64,000 nt of DNA from Telmatactis stephensoni. Lineage: Eukaryota; Cnidaria; Anthozoa; Actiniaria; Isophelliidae. Location of the stretch: NCBI GenBank assembly GCA_029948255.1, contig JALIZF010001791.1:558001-622000 (forward strand), given 5' to 3'. Within the stretch, counting starts at the first letter, position 1. The number at the start of each line of letters is the position of its first letter. A program made the translations under genes and the position numbers. Positions 53,566 through 64,000 of this stretch are shown here, in pieces. Below the pieces are notes generated by a model, which saw only the letters and a program-made list of their open reading frames with translations, was not told the DNA's origin and did no database searches.

Positions 53566-56152
53566 TTTTTCATTTATTCCTCTGTAAAAAACTAATTTTC
53601 CATTCAAACATTTGGTAAATAACATGGATGAGACTAATATAACATAATCATATAATGCTCTATTGAATGAAAATTACAAACTGATAGTAATAATCTATTT
53701 ACATGAAACTCAATTTATAAACGACAAAATATCCTGTCTACAACACCCAGACTATATTATACATTATCTATTATTTATAACATCAAGCTTTACATAAATA
53801 TCGATCACGAAAAGCGGCACTTTTGCTCCAAACCCACAAGGGAAAGCTCGTCGAAATTGTCAGTAATCCAATCAATATTGGTTAGGTGTTCTTTACTTTA
53901 GAACCGTTAAATCTGACTACTATTTGAGACCTTCTAGTACCTATCCTATTTACCGTGGCATTTTCGCTACCGAACACGTTTATCAAAGTATATCTTCTTC
54001 TGTTTCCTGGGGGATTTTTGGCGATTGAAAAATATATTACATTGTTTTATGAATTTTTCTTAGCTTCAATAAAGTTGAAAATGTTAAAAATGCATAATGT
54101 AGGCCTGGAAAATAACTTACTCTTTTTATCGTTGGACCTTTGGTCGCTGATCTTGTTGAGCTTGTGTTTTGTTGGAGTGTAGACGACGACAGTAATGAAT
54201 TTTATAACTGATGTTATTCCTTTTATATTAGCACTCGAGGCGAGAACGAAAATCACCACAAACGAAGTCAGCCAATGTACAGGAAGCTGTAAGTCATGTC
54301 AAACTTTTGTTTTATGCGGTAAACCACAGCTTATTTGGAAATGCGGAACTAGGGAAATGTCAACTTGAATTAATATTACCTTTTTTTCCTCACTTCTGAT
54401 GGATGATCAATCTGGTACAGTGTTATTATGTTTAAGTAATGACTCGGACTTTGTTGACAATCATGTGGATGTATTCCAACTTGTTCGATGTAAAAATTAT
54501 CAAAAAATCTTCAAAATAAGGCAGCCTTGTACTTTATCGTGGTTATCATAAAAGTGAATGCGAGATTGCTTGAGTAAAAAATACGAAAATAAACGTTGTT
54601 TATCTTGCCTGACGTCTGCGGTAGAGCTCACGACACCAGTTTTAACCCAAAAAGTTGAATGTCTAACTCCCTTAGGTAGGGACAAAATTAGTACCAATTT
54701 GATTTTGTCGATTTGTCACACTTTTAAAACAAACTGACCGGTCAATAACCCATAACTGACATGCCGGCTGTCTAACGGCAAGCTGCAAGATTGCAAACTA
54801 TCAATCTAACCAACTAAAACACCACGAGCAATAAGATCCGATGCAAATATTAAGCATAATGTTATCAAAATATTGATATACGAACAGAATAGAAAACACT
54901 CCATATTCGGGTTTTTTTTACCGTATTCTGTGGGTTCCTTTGGTTTTTTTCCGCTCCCAAGGTACCAACCACCACCTCTGTTTTTCCTCAAGGACTATGG
55001 TCACGTTTGCAAACTCATTTACTCAACTAACGTCAATTTGTCCTGGATCATTCTCAAAAGACGCCTATTATTGAATTCCTAGTTTCCCAGCTTAAAATAG
55101 ATTTGAACCATTATTTTTCCAATATAGTGTATTGTATTCAGAAAAGAATTGGTTCTTTGTTTGAATATAAACTCGTTAATCGTGTATTATAAGAGACTAT
55201 TCAAGAATTAGCAAGGGATTAGTGGAAATGCTATTCGAATAAAATTAACAAATATATTGTCATCTCGGTAGGACGTAAGATTCATAAAATCGATACACGT
55301 ACTGTTTTTTTAATTATAACTTTTATTGATAAGAAAAACTTTCATTTTTTGAAACATGAAGATGGGTGCGCCTTTGAGGCGCGCGAGTGGGATCATGGTT
55401 AGCCAGAAACATTCCTTGTATTTCATTTATTTTACACTCATTAATGTAATAACAATGAAACACCTACATAAGTCAAAAGTCTTTACCAAACTACCTCTCT
55501 GTAACGGCCACGTCTCACAGCATAGATTATTTTGGTATAAGTTTTCCGGTACGTGATACATACGTGATCCATACGTGGATCATTTAAAAGTGATACAAAT
55601 GAATAACAAACAAGAACTTTTCATTTGATTTGTGAGTTCGCGGCAAGACGAACATTAAGTATAAAATCATTAAATACATGAACATTTTAAGAATGTTCAA
55701 TTCAAACATGAAGTCTTCTCCGTTTCCATCAACAAGGCTAGTTATTTTCGGGTCTATTCGTGTTGGATCGTGAGTTCTCAAATTAGCTGAAAAATCGCTT
55801 CAGTTCCGGCTTTAAAACATCCTCTTAAAGACTGTATTTTAACGAGGTTAATATAAGCATATTCACGAACTTATTAAAAGTATATAAAATGTGGAAGCAC
55901 TGAAGCACAAATACAACGAATTTGTCGAAATTGCTTCGGCGATCTGGACAGTTGCACGTCGGAACCCATTACGGCCTTCCAACGACCTTCCGACGGTCGT
56001 CGATGCTGAGCATGCGCTGTAGAGACTTGTCTGCATTTTGTGACGAACATGTAAGTAATTGGTGTATGCAACTCCAATTGTATCATAGATGATTGTCTGA
56101 TATGCAATCTTTCTGATACACTTTGGTGTTGCATGCACCAAGTACTTACCCG

Positions 56153-56155
56153 AAC

Positions 56156-56202
<47 letters not shown>
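56153..56202. repeat. GAT trinucleotide microsatellite
   Basis: An uninterrupted run of GAT units. Confidence 0.95.
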
Positions 56203-57331
56203 CAAAGAAGACTAGCCTGTTGATAACTCGGCAGGCGTTTTTTATAACTCGGTCAATGATGCCCGCCGAGCAAAATAACTAATCACAAAATAAAACTAAT
56301 TGAATGAGAGGAAAACGCTGTGATCGCACTCCAGAGGGCAGCCGAGTTTATCTGGTATATTTGTGGTCGTTTTTATACATTAATAGTAAAATGACTGGCT
56401 AATTAACCAAAGATAGCAAACGCCGTTTCGGAGTTAATCTAAACGCCATTATAATGAATATAATGCCATAATTATGACGTCCAGACTAACGTCGAAAAGT
56501 CGTTTGCCAGCGTTTGTTTTTACTATAAAGACTATTCCAAAGTCCACTTTGATGCTAATTAACGAGTTAAGGGAATTTTTTATTGTACTTTTTATTTAAT
56601 AAGTTGTCGAAGAAGACCTAAATATTATCTGTATGAGGATTACAAACAGTTCTTTTTTTTTCTGACCTTTGTGATGTTTATCATGGGATGAAATCAACAC
56701 GGAGTCTTGGGAACCCTCTATACACCTTACATATGTTAAAGCTACTAGTCAAAGCTACACTTGCAATCACCTCCCATAAGCGACCACCTATCTTGTGCGA
56801 CAAGTTTTCAAAAATACCAAAAGTTTCCCATACAAATAATCACTATAATTGGTACTCCATTGCTTTGCTATGATAAAACGGATAAATGCTTTTATTCAAT
56901 ACAGTACTATGCTTAGGAAACTGAACGCATTAATTACAGTAAAATATACATGACTCATGGAGAATTGAAGAGAGTAAATTATCTTCAGTTTCCATGTGAC
57001 TCAAAACTTAGACCCCCAACGATGAAGCGACCACCTCCCTTAATCGATCACTAAATTGACATGCGGTCGCTGACGGAAGGGGCGAAAGTAGTCGACATCA
57101 AGAGGAATTGTTGAATGCACTAAGACATGCATCTGTTCAAGCAATGTTACAACTATCTTTTATTGTGCTTAACTTGAGTTGATGTTGGAAAAGGTTAGTG
57201 ACGTGATCCCGATGGACTCTAAAACCAAGAGTTACAAGCGAAATACTAGGACTACGTATCCCGTCCTTAATCTAGTCATGCGTGGGTGGATGTGCAAGAA
57301 GAGAAAAGAGAACTATGGCTTAGGGAAGCGA

Positions 57332-57470
57332 GGGTGGCCAAACAGTGAGAGCGCTGGTCTGTCATGTTAATTCATTCTCTCCCTTGCTTCGAGGGTTTTT
57401 CTCCGGGTCCTCCGAGTTTTCCTCCCTCCATAAAAAATCAACATGTGAGTTGAGTAGTTGTGTGCTTAAA
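57332..57470 (+). mobile_element. tRNA-related SINE piece
   Basis: GGTGGCCAAACAGTGAGAGCG followed by CTGG resembles a tRNA A-box head (GTTAGAGCGCTGG type). Then come GGGTTTTTCTCCGGGTCCTC and GAGTTTTCCTCCCTCC, a body I know as a frequent repeat in cnidarian genomes. No B box is left, so it is incomplete. Confidence 0.5.
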
Positions 57471-59781
57471 ATAATGAATGTAGTGGTAGTGTGTGTGTGT
57501 GAGAGGTTATAGTGTACCCCAATTAGTGCGCATGCGCGAGGACACATTAGGTACTTATTATTATTATTATATAAACAGCTATTGTCTTTTTGTGGTCCTT
57601 TAAAACTATAAATGTTTAATGTATTTACTCTGTCGTGAGTCAAATCTGTGATTGTAAACCGACCAAAGGAAAGGTCTTCTTCACGAGACAACGGGAACAT
57701 CCATTCTACTCCTCCCTCTGAGATAACAAAAGAGTGCAAGGGTGACTTTCCTCGCAAGCTCAAGTTCATAAGAAACAATGGTCCACGAACAGAAATACTA
57801 GCGCTCCACTATTTAAATCAGCTACCAATGCAGGCACAGCCTGTAGCCACAAAATAGAATCCTGAAATACATTTAGTATATACAGTCAGACAGTAGAACT
57901 TTCGATCGTCCACATGTTTTGCCCGGTCCATATGTGTTTTCAGACAAAACAAGATTTTGTCTCCCGCGAAGTCTAATAGGCAAAACTCGTGAAGATTCCA
58001 CTTAATGCTGAATTCACTTGTTGTCACTAAACAAAAACGGCTCTGACATCAGCAAGGTGGTTTTTGCGGCTGGTCAAAGTTAACCAAGATCGTGTATATT
58101 TTCTACCTTTGATCATAATCAAGAACCACAAAACACAAAGGTCCTCAAGCTGAAGTAGTTGTGGTACGTATCACATTTCCTTTCAGGCATTAATCATCAC
58201 CATTTTTGTTTACTCTTTAATGATGCCTTAGGATGTCCATGAATTTTTAACGAAGATTTTGCAATGTAATAGGAAACCTTAGCCAAAACTACACAACACC
58301 AATACTTGCTATCACAGTTTCTCGCCTCCAGGCAACGATAGATTCAACATGCTGGACTTCAAATTATAATTAACAGTACTACAGGCTTTAAAAACAAACT
58401 TACTGTTCACCTTTCTGTTGACAACTACATCAACTGCTCATTGACGCAGTCAAAAAAGCCAACGCCCTGTGGTATATGTGAAGTAATAAGACTTATAAAT
58501 CGCTTGTCTACTCAATGGATTATCACCAGATGCTTACATGTCAGTTTTCTCTGGACCTCTAGTAAAGTACCGATGAGTTACGTGTGTCTAGAAGGCAGTA
58601 GAACTTATAATGGTCTCTGTATGGAAAACCGCGTAGGTTGCCATCGACGCACAGTGTTTTAGCGGGAACCACCACATGGGGAACCGTCATAAATGGACTT
58701 GAAGTACATAAAGGGCTGTTTGTTTATCCCGGTTTGAAACCTCATGTATCTGGCTTTTGTAGTCGTATCCCCAAGACGTAACAGAACGTATCAAAGTATG
58801 AATGGAATGTGGTCTTTTTTTCTGTTTTTAGTCGCGTCTGTTATCATGCTTATCTGTTTCTTATTACACTACATGTTCTAGACAGCGTTAAGTAGCTTGT
58901 AAAATCATATTAGAATCAAAAGAAAGCAACCGTTTTGTCGGCATCGTCTGATTTAATCTGCTCGTTAATTCAACGCCTTTACGTAATGGGGACGCGCGCT
59001 TTTAGTTACATGATATTAATTAAAACATATTACTGCACTAACTAGCTAACACACCATTGATTATTTCATCGTGTTTTCTAGATCTAATGAAATGCAGTCC
59101 ATTTTTACATGGCGGATAAAACAATATACTAGAAGAACCAGAAAAATGCTGTTTTATGAATTCAAGGCGCAAATAATCTTGTCTGGAGGAATGATCAATG
59201 CACAATGTCATTATAACTCTAATATACCGACTCGCTAGTGTTAGTACTCTAATCAAAGACTGGCAATATCATACGCCTACCAACTATCTAGATCATCATG
59301 ATATTAAGTCCATACTATTTATTTGTGCATTTTAAATTAAAACAATACTATACATGGCCTATACTCCAACCCGATTTCTAGACCATAGAGAGCGTTTTGA
59401 ATCCCCCAAACGTAAACATACACTTTGAAATTGCCTTCTAAATTAATATAGATCGATATTTTAACTGTTTGCTCATTTTCTTACCTTCTTTTTGCCAAAA
59501 AAGAGCGTCCGTGACTTTGTAGTGCCTCGAGCTTCTAGCACAGCTTGAGTCTGTGTGAGAGGTACTGTATAGTGGTAATAGTCACTTTAAACCTGCAACC
59601 AGTAGGCGGAATCTCAACGTAATTAACGCATAGATAACAAGATGTTCCCCAATAAACGCTGTCTTAGACACATCCAATGAATTCGATGATTACACAACCA
59701 ACCAGTAGGGGAGATGGACCGAGAGACAAGACAATCGCGATTTCCCGCGGGGATGATTAATAATTACACATTAGAACTGTC
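57471..59781. other. Noncoding stretch
   Basis: No exon recognised. A short GT-rich run at 57488-57502. ORFs are short and without motif. Confidence 0.5.
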
Positions 59782-60135
59782 TTAGAAGGATAAAATATAC
59801 TTAGAACCCTCGAACTCGTCGTATAATAACTTCCTTAGATCTGCTGTTATTCTGCGCGCAGCTATTATTCCAAACAATTTTCTTTTTGCCTCAGGGCGAA
59901 CATAGTTACGCACTCGAGTGATGGGTCGTTTTTCGTATTCGACGAAGAAATTCCTTGTTGCTTGTCGCCGTGCACTTAAGAAACGATATGGACTTATACT
60001 TGAAACTCGACGACAAACTTGTTGAAAACTCCGACTGGATTCAAGATCTTGTAGTAATTGTATTAAAATAATCCGGACAAAGCAAATTTGAGGATCTTCG
60101 CACGATAATTTGAACCAATCTAGCGAATTCTGAGA
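59782..60135 (-). CDS. Possible terminal coding exon, unknown product
   Basis: Minus strand, open about 117 codons to a stop at 59782-59784. It begins after a candidate acceptor (agttaacag or ctctcag, both phase 0) with NSLDWFKLSCEDPQICFVRI and ends RKLLYDEFEGSKYILSF. Codon use is varied, with many CGN codons. It contains Arg-rich helices (RRQATRNFF, EAKRKLFGIIAARR). No family recognised. It could be a last exon, or an old insertion. Confidence 0.35.
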   Translation of the reverse strand, partial: SQNSLDWFKLSCEDPQICFVRIILIQLLQDLESSRSFQQVCRRVSSISPYRFLSARRQATRNFFVEYEKRPITRVRNYVRPEAKRKLFGIIAARRITADLRKLLYDEFEGSKYILSF

Positions 60136-60242
60136 GTACAAATTCTGTTAACTTTCGAGGAAAATCGCTAGATGACTTTAAGACAAGTATATATCAAACG
60201 GCTGTAAAGTCCTGGTAATGACTGGTTTTGTTGAGAATAGAG

Positions 60243-60449
60243 TTACGCTAGGTTTTCGAATGCCTCATTAATGACAGTAACAATGCCAAAGGCAAGATCC
60301 TGATTACGTTCCACAGTTTGAGGATGTAGAGACATTCTATTTATTTCCTCAATAAAAGAGAGCCATGCAACCTCTCTCAGTACTTCCGTGCTTTGACCAA
60401 TAACATGTTTACCATATAAAAACACCCCCAAAAGATCTATTTTGAACAT
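60243..60449 (-). CDS. Possible coding exon, unknown product
   Basis: Minus strand, up to 68 codons, ending TVINEAFENLA-stop at 60243-60245. The central part (EVLREVAWLSFIEEINRMSL, then HPQTVERNQDLAFGIVTV) looks like a helical protein. The start is uncertain: the ATG at 60449 is the only in-frame one. It lies 100 bp upstream of the exon at 59782-60135. Joining them would need a non-consensus donor, so I keep them apart. Confidence 0.35.
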   Translation of the reverse strand: MFKIDLLGVFLYGKHVIGQSTEVLREVAWLSFIEEINRMSLHPQTVERNQDLAFGIVTVINEAFENLA

Positions 60450-63400
60450 AGATTAAAAAGGAGAAATCCAATTTGATGAATAAACTCGAAAACATCAGTT
60501 GTAATAATCAATTTTTGCTCGATAATTGACTTTGATTTTCGTCTTGAAAACGAGAAAGTTCTTGGGATTGACATCTTGATCTAGTGTCTGAGTTCGTAAA
60601 AACTAATCAGAACTCTGCCGGCTGGGTTTTTTTTTTTTTTTTTTTTTTCGTTTTTAGGAACTGCTTGGATATTACACATGCAGCGAATATGAAAAATCGT
60701 CGGTATATTATTACTTAAAATTGGTTTGACTTCTCATTTATTGGGATGTGTCTTTCTTATCTTCCCTTTTGATTTAGACTAGACTTGCTGAAAGACTGTT
60801 AATGAACTCTAATGACGCTACGTTCGTAGAACCATAGATTATAATTGTTTTACAGGTTATTTGTTTATTATCGTGTTTATGGAAATTGGAAGAAACTAAA
60901 TTGAAATTGGGTTTAGCAGACACAAGAAGCAAGCACAATGAGCTTTTATCAGGTATTTTTAAATTCGTAAAACAGAAAAAGAATTACCATAGCTGGAAAG
61001 AGCATGTTAAAATTAGCAAGACAGTGAAGTTTGAAGGAATTAAATCCAAAACTCGTAAGAATATGAATTTTTGAAAAGTGTGAATTTGTAAGAAAACATT
61101 TGCTGGTATGCATCTCTTGCCTACCAGCGAATGTTTTCGGTACAAAATTTCGATTTTTGAAAATTCATATCTTCGTGAGTTTGAAAGTTACTTCATTCAA
61201 ACTTCACAGTTTTACTAATTTTGACGTGCTCTTTCCAGCTATGGTTATTATATTTCTGTACTGTGACCTTTGGAATTACATGATAAAAACTCATTGACCG
61301 ACACTTAGTCTTCCTACTCAAGATATGCGCTTTTCTTTTTTCATTCAGATTTGTTGGTTTAAGTCTTCAACTTGTGTTTTGTTATATTACATTTCTTTTT
61401 TTCTGTTGTCCGGTTCGTTGTTTTTCTTTGTTTCTGTTATCAATTATCACAAGACTGCAATATCACAGTATTAAAACTATTGTATAATTCCTCCTAGTAT
61501 TAAATCTTTTAAACTAATCGTCTTTCAAACAACTTGGCCTAGACTCACAATAATAACGTTTCTATCGATCAAAGAGGCCGAGTTGGTCTTTTACCACCTT
61601 TGTGTTCAAAAGCTGTCTAGACTCACCCCATTGGTCTTTGTTTCTTATATCGGTGAGTTTTCGCCTGCCCAAAAGTAAATATTTTGGCTTTTTGCATTAG
61701 ATGATTGGAAGTCAGTAAAAGCCCACGTGCCTCATGCCAGTGGATTTTTAATGTAGAAGTACAGTATTGAGATCGAACTGTCAGTTTCAAGCAATTTTCT
61801 ATGTCATTGCCATTGCCTTCGTCTAAACGAGCACACTGATTTCATGAAACAAATGTATTTTTCATACGAAGTTTGGTCAAATTTTCTCATCCAAACGAAC
61901 AGAAATATTTTGTCATAGAAAATTCGGCGTGTGGAAGTTGCCTAACGGTTGCAAAAACAACTGTCTTGTTTGTCAACATATGTGTGTACGTCGTGAATGA
62001 TTGATGGAGAAGCTGTGTTACTTGCTTTGTTTATTGTTATAATATGTCCTGTGTTTTGCTCCGACGAAGGCTAAAAACGTCAGTTCTGTAAGTACTCGTT
62101 ATGTTTCCTGTCACTTGTTCGGTTATATTGTATCCCCCATGCACACCCAATACTGGTTTGCTCGCTAGTTTTTGTTTATGTTTTTAGTGTTTGTTTTTGG
62201 GTATTACTACCCAATTCGGGAGATATGCGAGGTTTGGACCCTCATTCGTAACCTACTGACTCCCCAATCAACCTAAACCAGCTTAGCGTACCCATAAGTA
62301 ATTGTGTAAGACTGACCGTAAGAAGATCGCTTTCAAGTGAAGGGAAGACTCGTGACCTCGTTGTGATCTGTACGATGGTGTAATACAGAAATCATGACAA
62401 AACTGAACCACTCGTGCACGCCAGTGCGTGTAGAGGGGACATCGGCGTCCTTTGATTGCACAATGTGTGAAAAAAAATTCACAAATCGTTTAGCATCATA
62501 AAATCTAAAATAGTGCTTAAGTTTACCTTTTGTTTCATCCTTTGTACATAGATGATTTACACTTGGTTGCAGCTAGATCAATAACTCTAACGTTCTGTTG
62601 TTGTTTAATAATGCATTGAGAGATCAACCAATCACAGCACGAGGTCAACATATCTCTAATAGACCACATTTATAAATAGATATCCTATGTTTTATCGCGT
62701 TTAACTCGCAGCACCGTGCTAAAGCGTTTGAATTAATCAACATGCTTAGTGAGACAACATTCGACAGTAAGATTGAGTAGTGGTTTCAAAATATTTGTGA
62801 TATATTGATTTAAACTTTACTTTTTAGAGAGATAATATCTTGAATTTTAGATGACTCAGCATTAAAACAAAAGGACACTAGAGGAGGGTGGAACCACAAA
62901 ATGGTGGACTGAACTTGAGATAAGAACAAATTCAATACATTAAACCTGAAACTAGATTAGTTAATTTATCAACCAAAACATCGTGCCAAGACACGGACGT
63001 ATACTCACAACAATATTTTTTTATGTTTTCAACAACAGACAACGATGTTGTTTGACCAAGAGAGCATAAATAAGACGTCTTGGTTTGACGTATTTAAAAT
63101 CGAGTAAATTAAAGGTAATTTATTATGCTGTTACGTCCAAAAAAAACAAAAACAAAAAACAAACAAACAAACAAAAACAGACAAATTTGACAACGACCCT
63201 ACGAGCCTTCAGTTTATGCTCAGGTTTTTTCTTGTCTCCACTAAAAAGTCGTTTTTATTTTGTCTAAAGTACGAAAACGGAGCAAAAATTAAAGATGCGG
63301 TTTCAAATTTATCCTGAGATTATTGTGGATGCAGGCAAAACATGAAAACGGTGAGAAACATGGAAAGAAAAGATGAAAACATTTATAGGGTGTCATCACT

Positions 63401-64000
63401 TATCGTATCACGTGATCAATCCATATTTGGAAACAATTATGATAGTTGTAAGAGACTAAATGTTCTTTTGTGTATTCACCTGCTTTTGGCAAAATGTTTA
63501 AAAAGAACACAAAATAAATAAAATTTAACCCTTTAATTGACGTGCATTTCACTCGTTCCCAAGCCAGCTTTTCCGTATTGAGGTCATCGAAATTCATTTC
63601 GATAAAAAATGATTTCAAGGCTTTCTTTGTTGAATTAAGTACATTATTTTGTCATGATGTGTGGCCCACTGATATATTGCGTATACAGAAAAAGTTGAAA
63701 ACATCCCAAGGGGAAAAAAGCTCACGACATGTGGGCTGTTTGATCAGTCTTGCCAAAAGTCGCGTCTTGTGGGGTTACGTGACCTGAAGTGATCACGTGA
63801 TCACTGCTACTTGTTTCTAGGCAACCGCAGTAATAGGTACAATAAATCTACAAGGTATTATTGTACAATAGATTTTTAAAAATTAATTGATTGAAATTGA
63901 TATAAAATCTTTACGGCAATACATGTGCTCTGTAGCATTATCCAAATGAAATACTAGGCAACGGGAATGGTTTTATTTATTGACAAACGTATATGTGCAG
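60450..64000. other. Gene-poor stretch to the window end
   Basis: Apart from the foldback at 60985-61248 it holds a poly-T run (60629-60648), a CTCCGACGAAGGCTAAAAAC motif at 62060 like those at ends of some cnidarian retroelements, and an AAAAC-rich run at 63139-63180. No exon recognised. Confidence 0.5.
60985..61248. mobile_element. Shorter foldback relative of the 34.1-35.3 kb element
   Basis: Begins TACCATAGCTGGAAAGAGCA and ends with the inverse CTCTTTCCAGCTATGGTTA. The arms correspond to the central part of the larger element (AAAACTGGG / TTTTACTGATTT region diverged). The outer arms are missing, so this is a truncated or internally derived copy. Confidence 0.75.

Larger units (their letters stand above)
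51481..57331. other. Gene-poor stretch with repeats
   Basis: No exon recognised. It contains a CpG-richer patch (51590-51750), a GC-rich palindromic patch (53047-53095), an inverted repeat (53176-53325), CATT-type repeats (53395-53565) and a GAT run (56153-56202). Confidence 0.5.

Noticed and set aside
57362..57778. 138-codon minus ORF
   Set aside because: Overlaps a SINE body and simple repeats; no domain.

Overview
This is a window of animal (metazoan) nuclear DNA. Genes are split by many spliceosomal introns, a polycystin-1-family channel gene is present, and tRNA-derived SINEs, MITEs and AT-rich noncoding DNA surround the genes. Gene content and repeat style fit a cnidarian such as a coral or sea anemone best, but the sequence alone does not fix the species. 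The assignment rests on family knowledge, not on any search.

Region by region. (1) 1-10013, plus strand: the 3' part of a polycystin-1-like gene. I rebuilt nine exons with agreeing splice phases, coding 1608 residues: extracellular region, degenerate GPS, first membrane helix, PLAT domain, further membrane helices, polycystin (TOP) extracellular domain, ion-channel module, and a tail with three 23-residue repeats and an acidic run. The 5' end lies outside the window. Its introns hold a SINE, two inverted-repeat elements and an 84-bp tandem array. (2) 10014-15300: noncoding, with several inverted-repeat elements and a 391-bp tandem duplication. (3) 15316-22394, minus strand: a compact ionotropic-glutamate-receptor-like gene. 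I rebuilt nine coding exons giving 495 residues: signal peptide, S1, M1, pore, M2, S2, M3 and a cytoplasmic tail. Its pore carries the potassium-channel signature TVGYGD, split by an intron. There is no amino-terminal domain, so the layout matches bacterial GluR0 more than animal AMPA/kainate/NMDA receptors. A possible alternative last exon (15316-15541) and a small opposite-strand two-exon ORF lie at its 3' end. (4) 22500-25130: simple repeats, then an almost perfect palindrome with 819-bp arms. (5) 25130-64000: mostly gene-poor, repeat-rich DNA. It holds a 151-159-bp tandem array, a hammerhead-ribozyme-like motif, a 105-106-bp array with an embedded 57-bp palindrome, two members of one foldback family, SINE pieces, and two possible minus-strand exons near 59.8-60.45 kb.

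The two main genes are both membrane channel proteins with large extracellular parts. They lie tail to tail (convergent) with repeats between them, and nothing in the sequence shows that they work together. The best candidate for something little described is the K+-signature glutamate-receptor-like gene.
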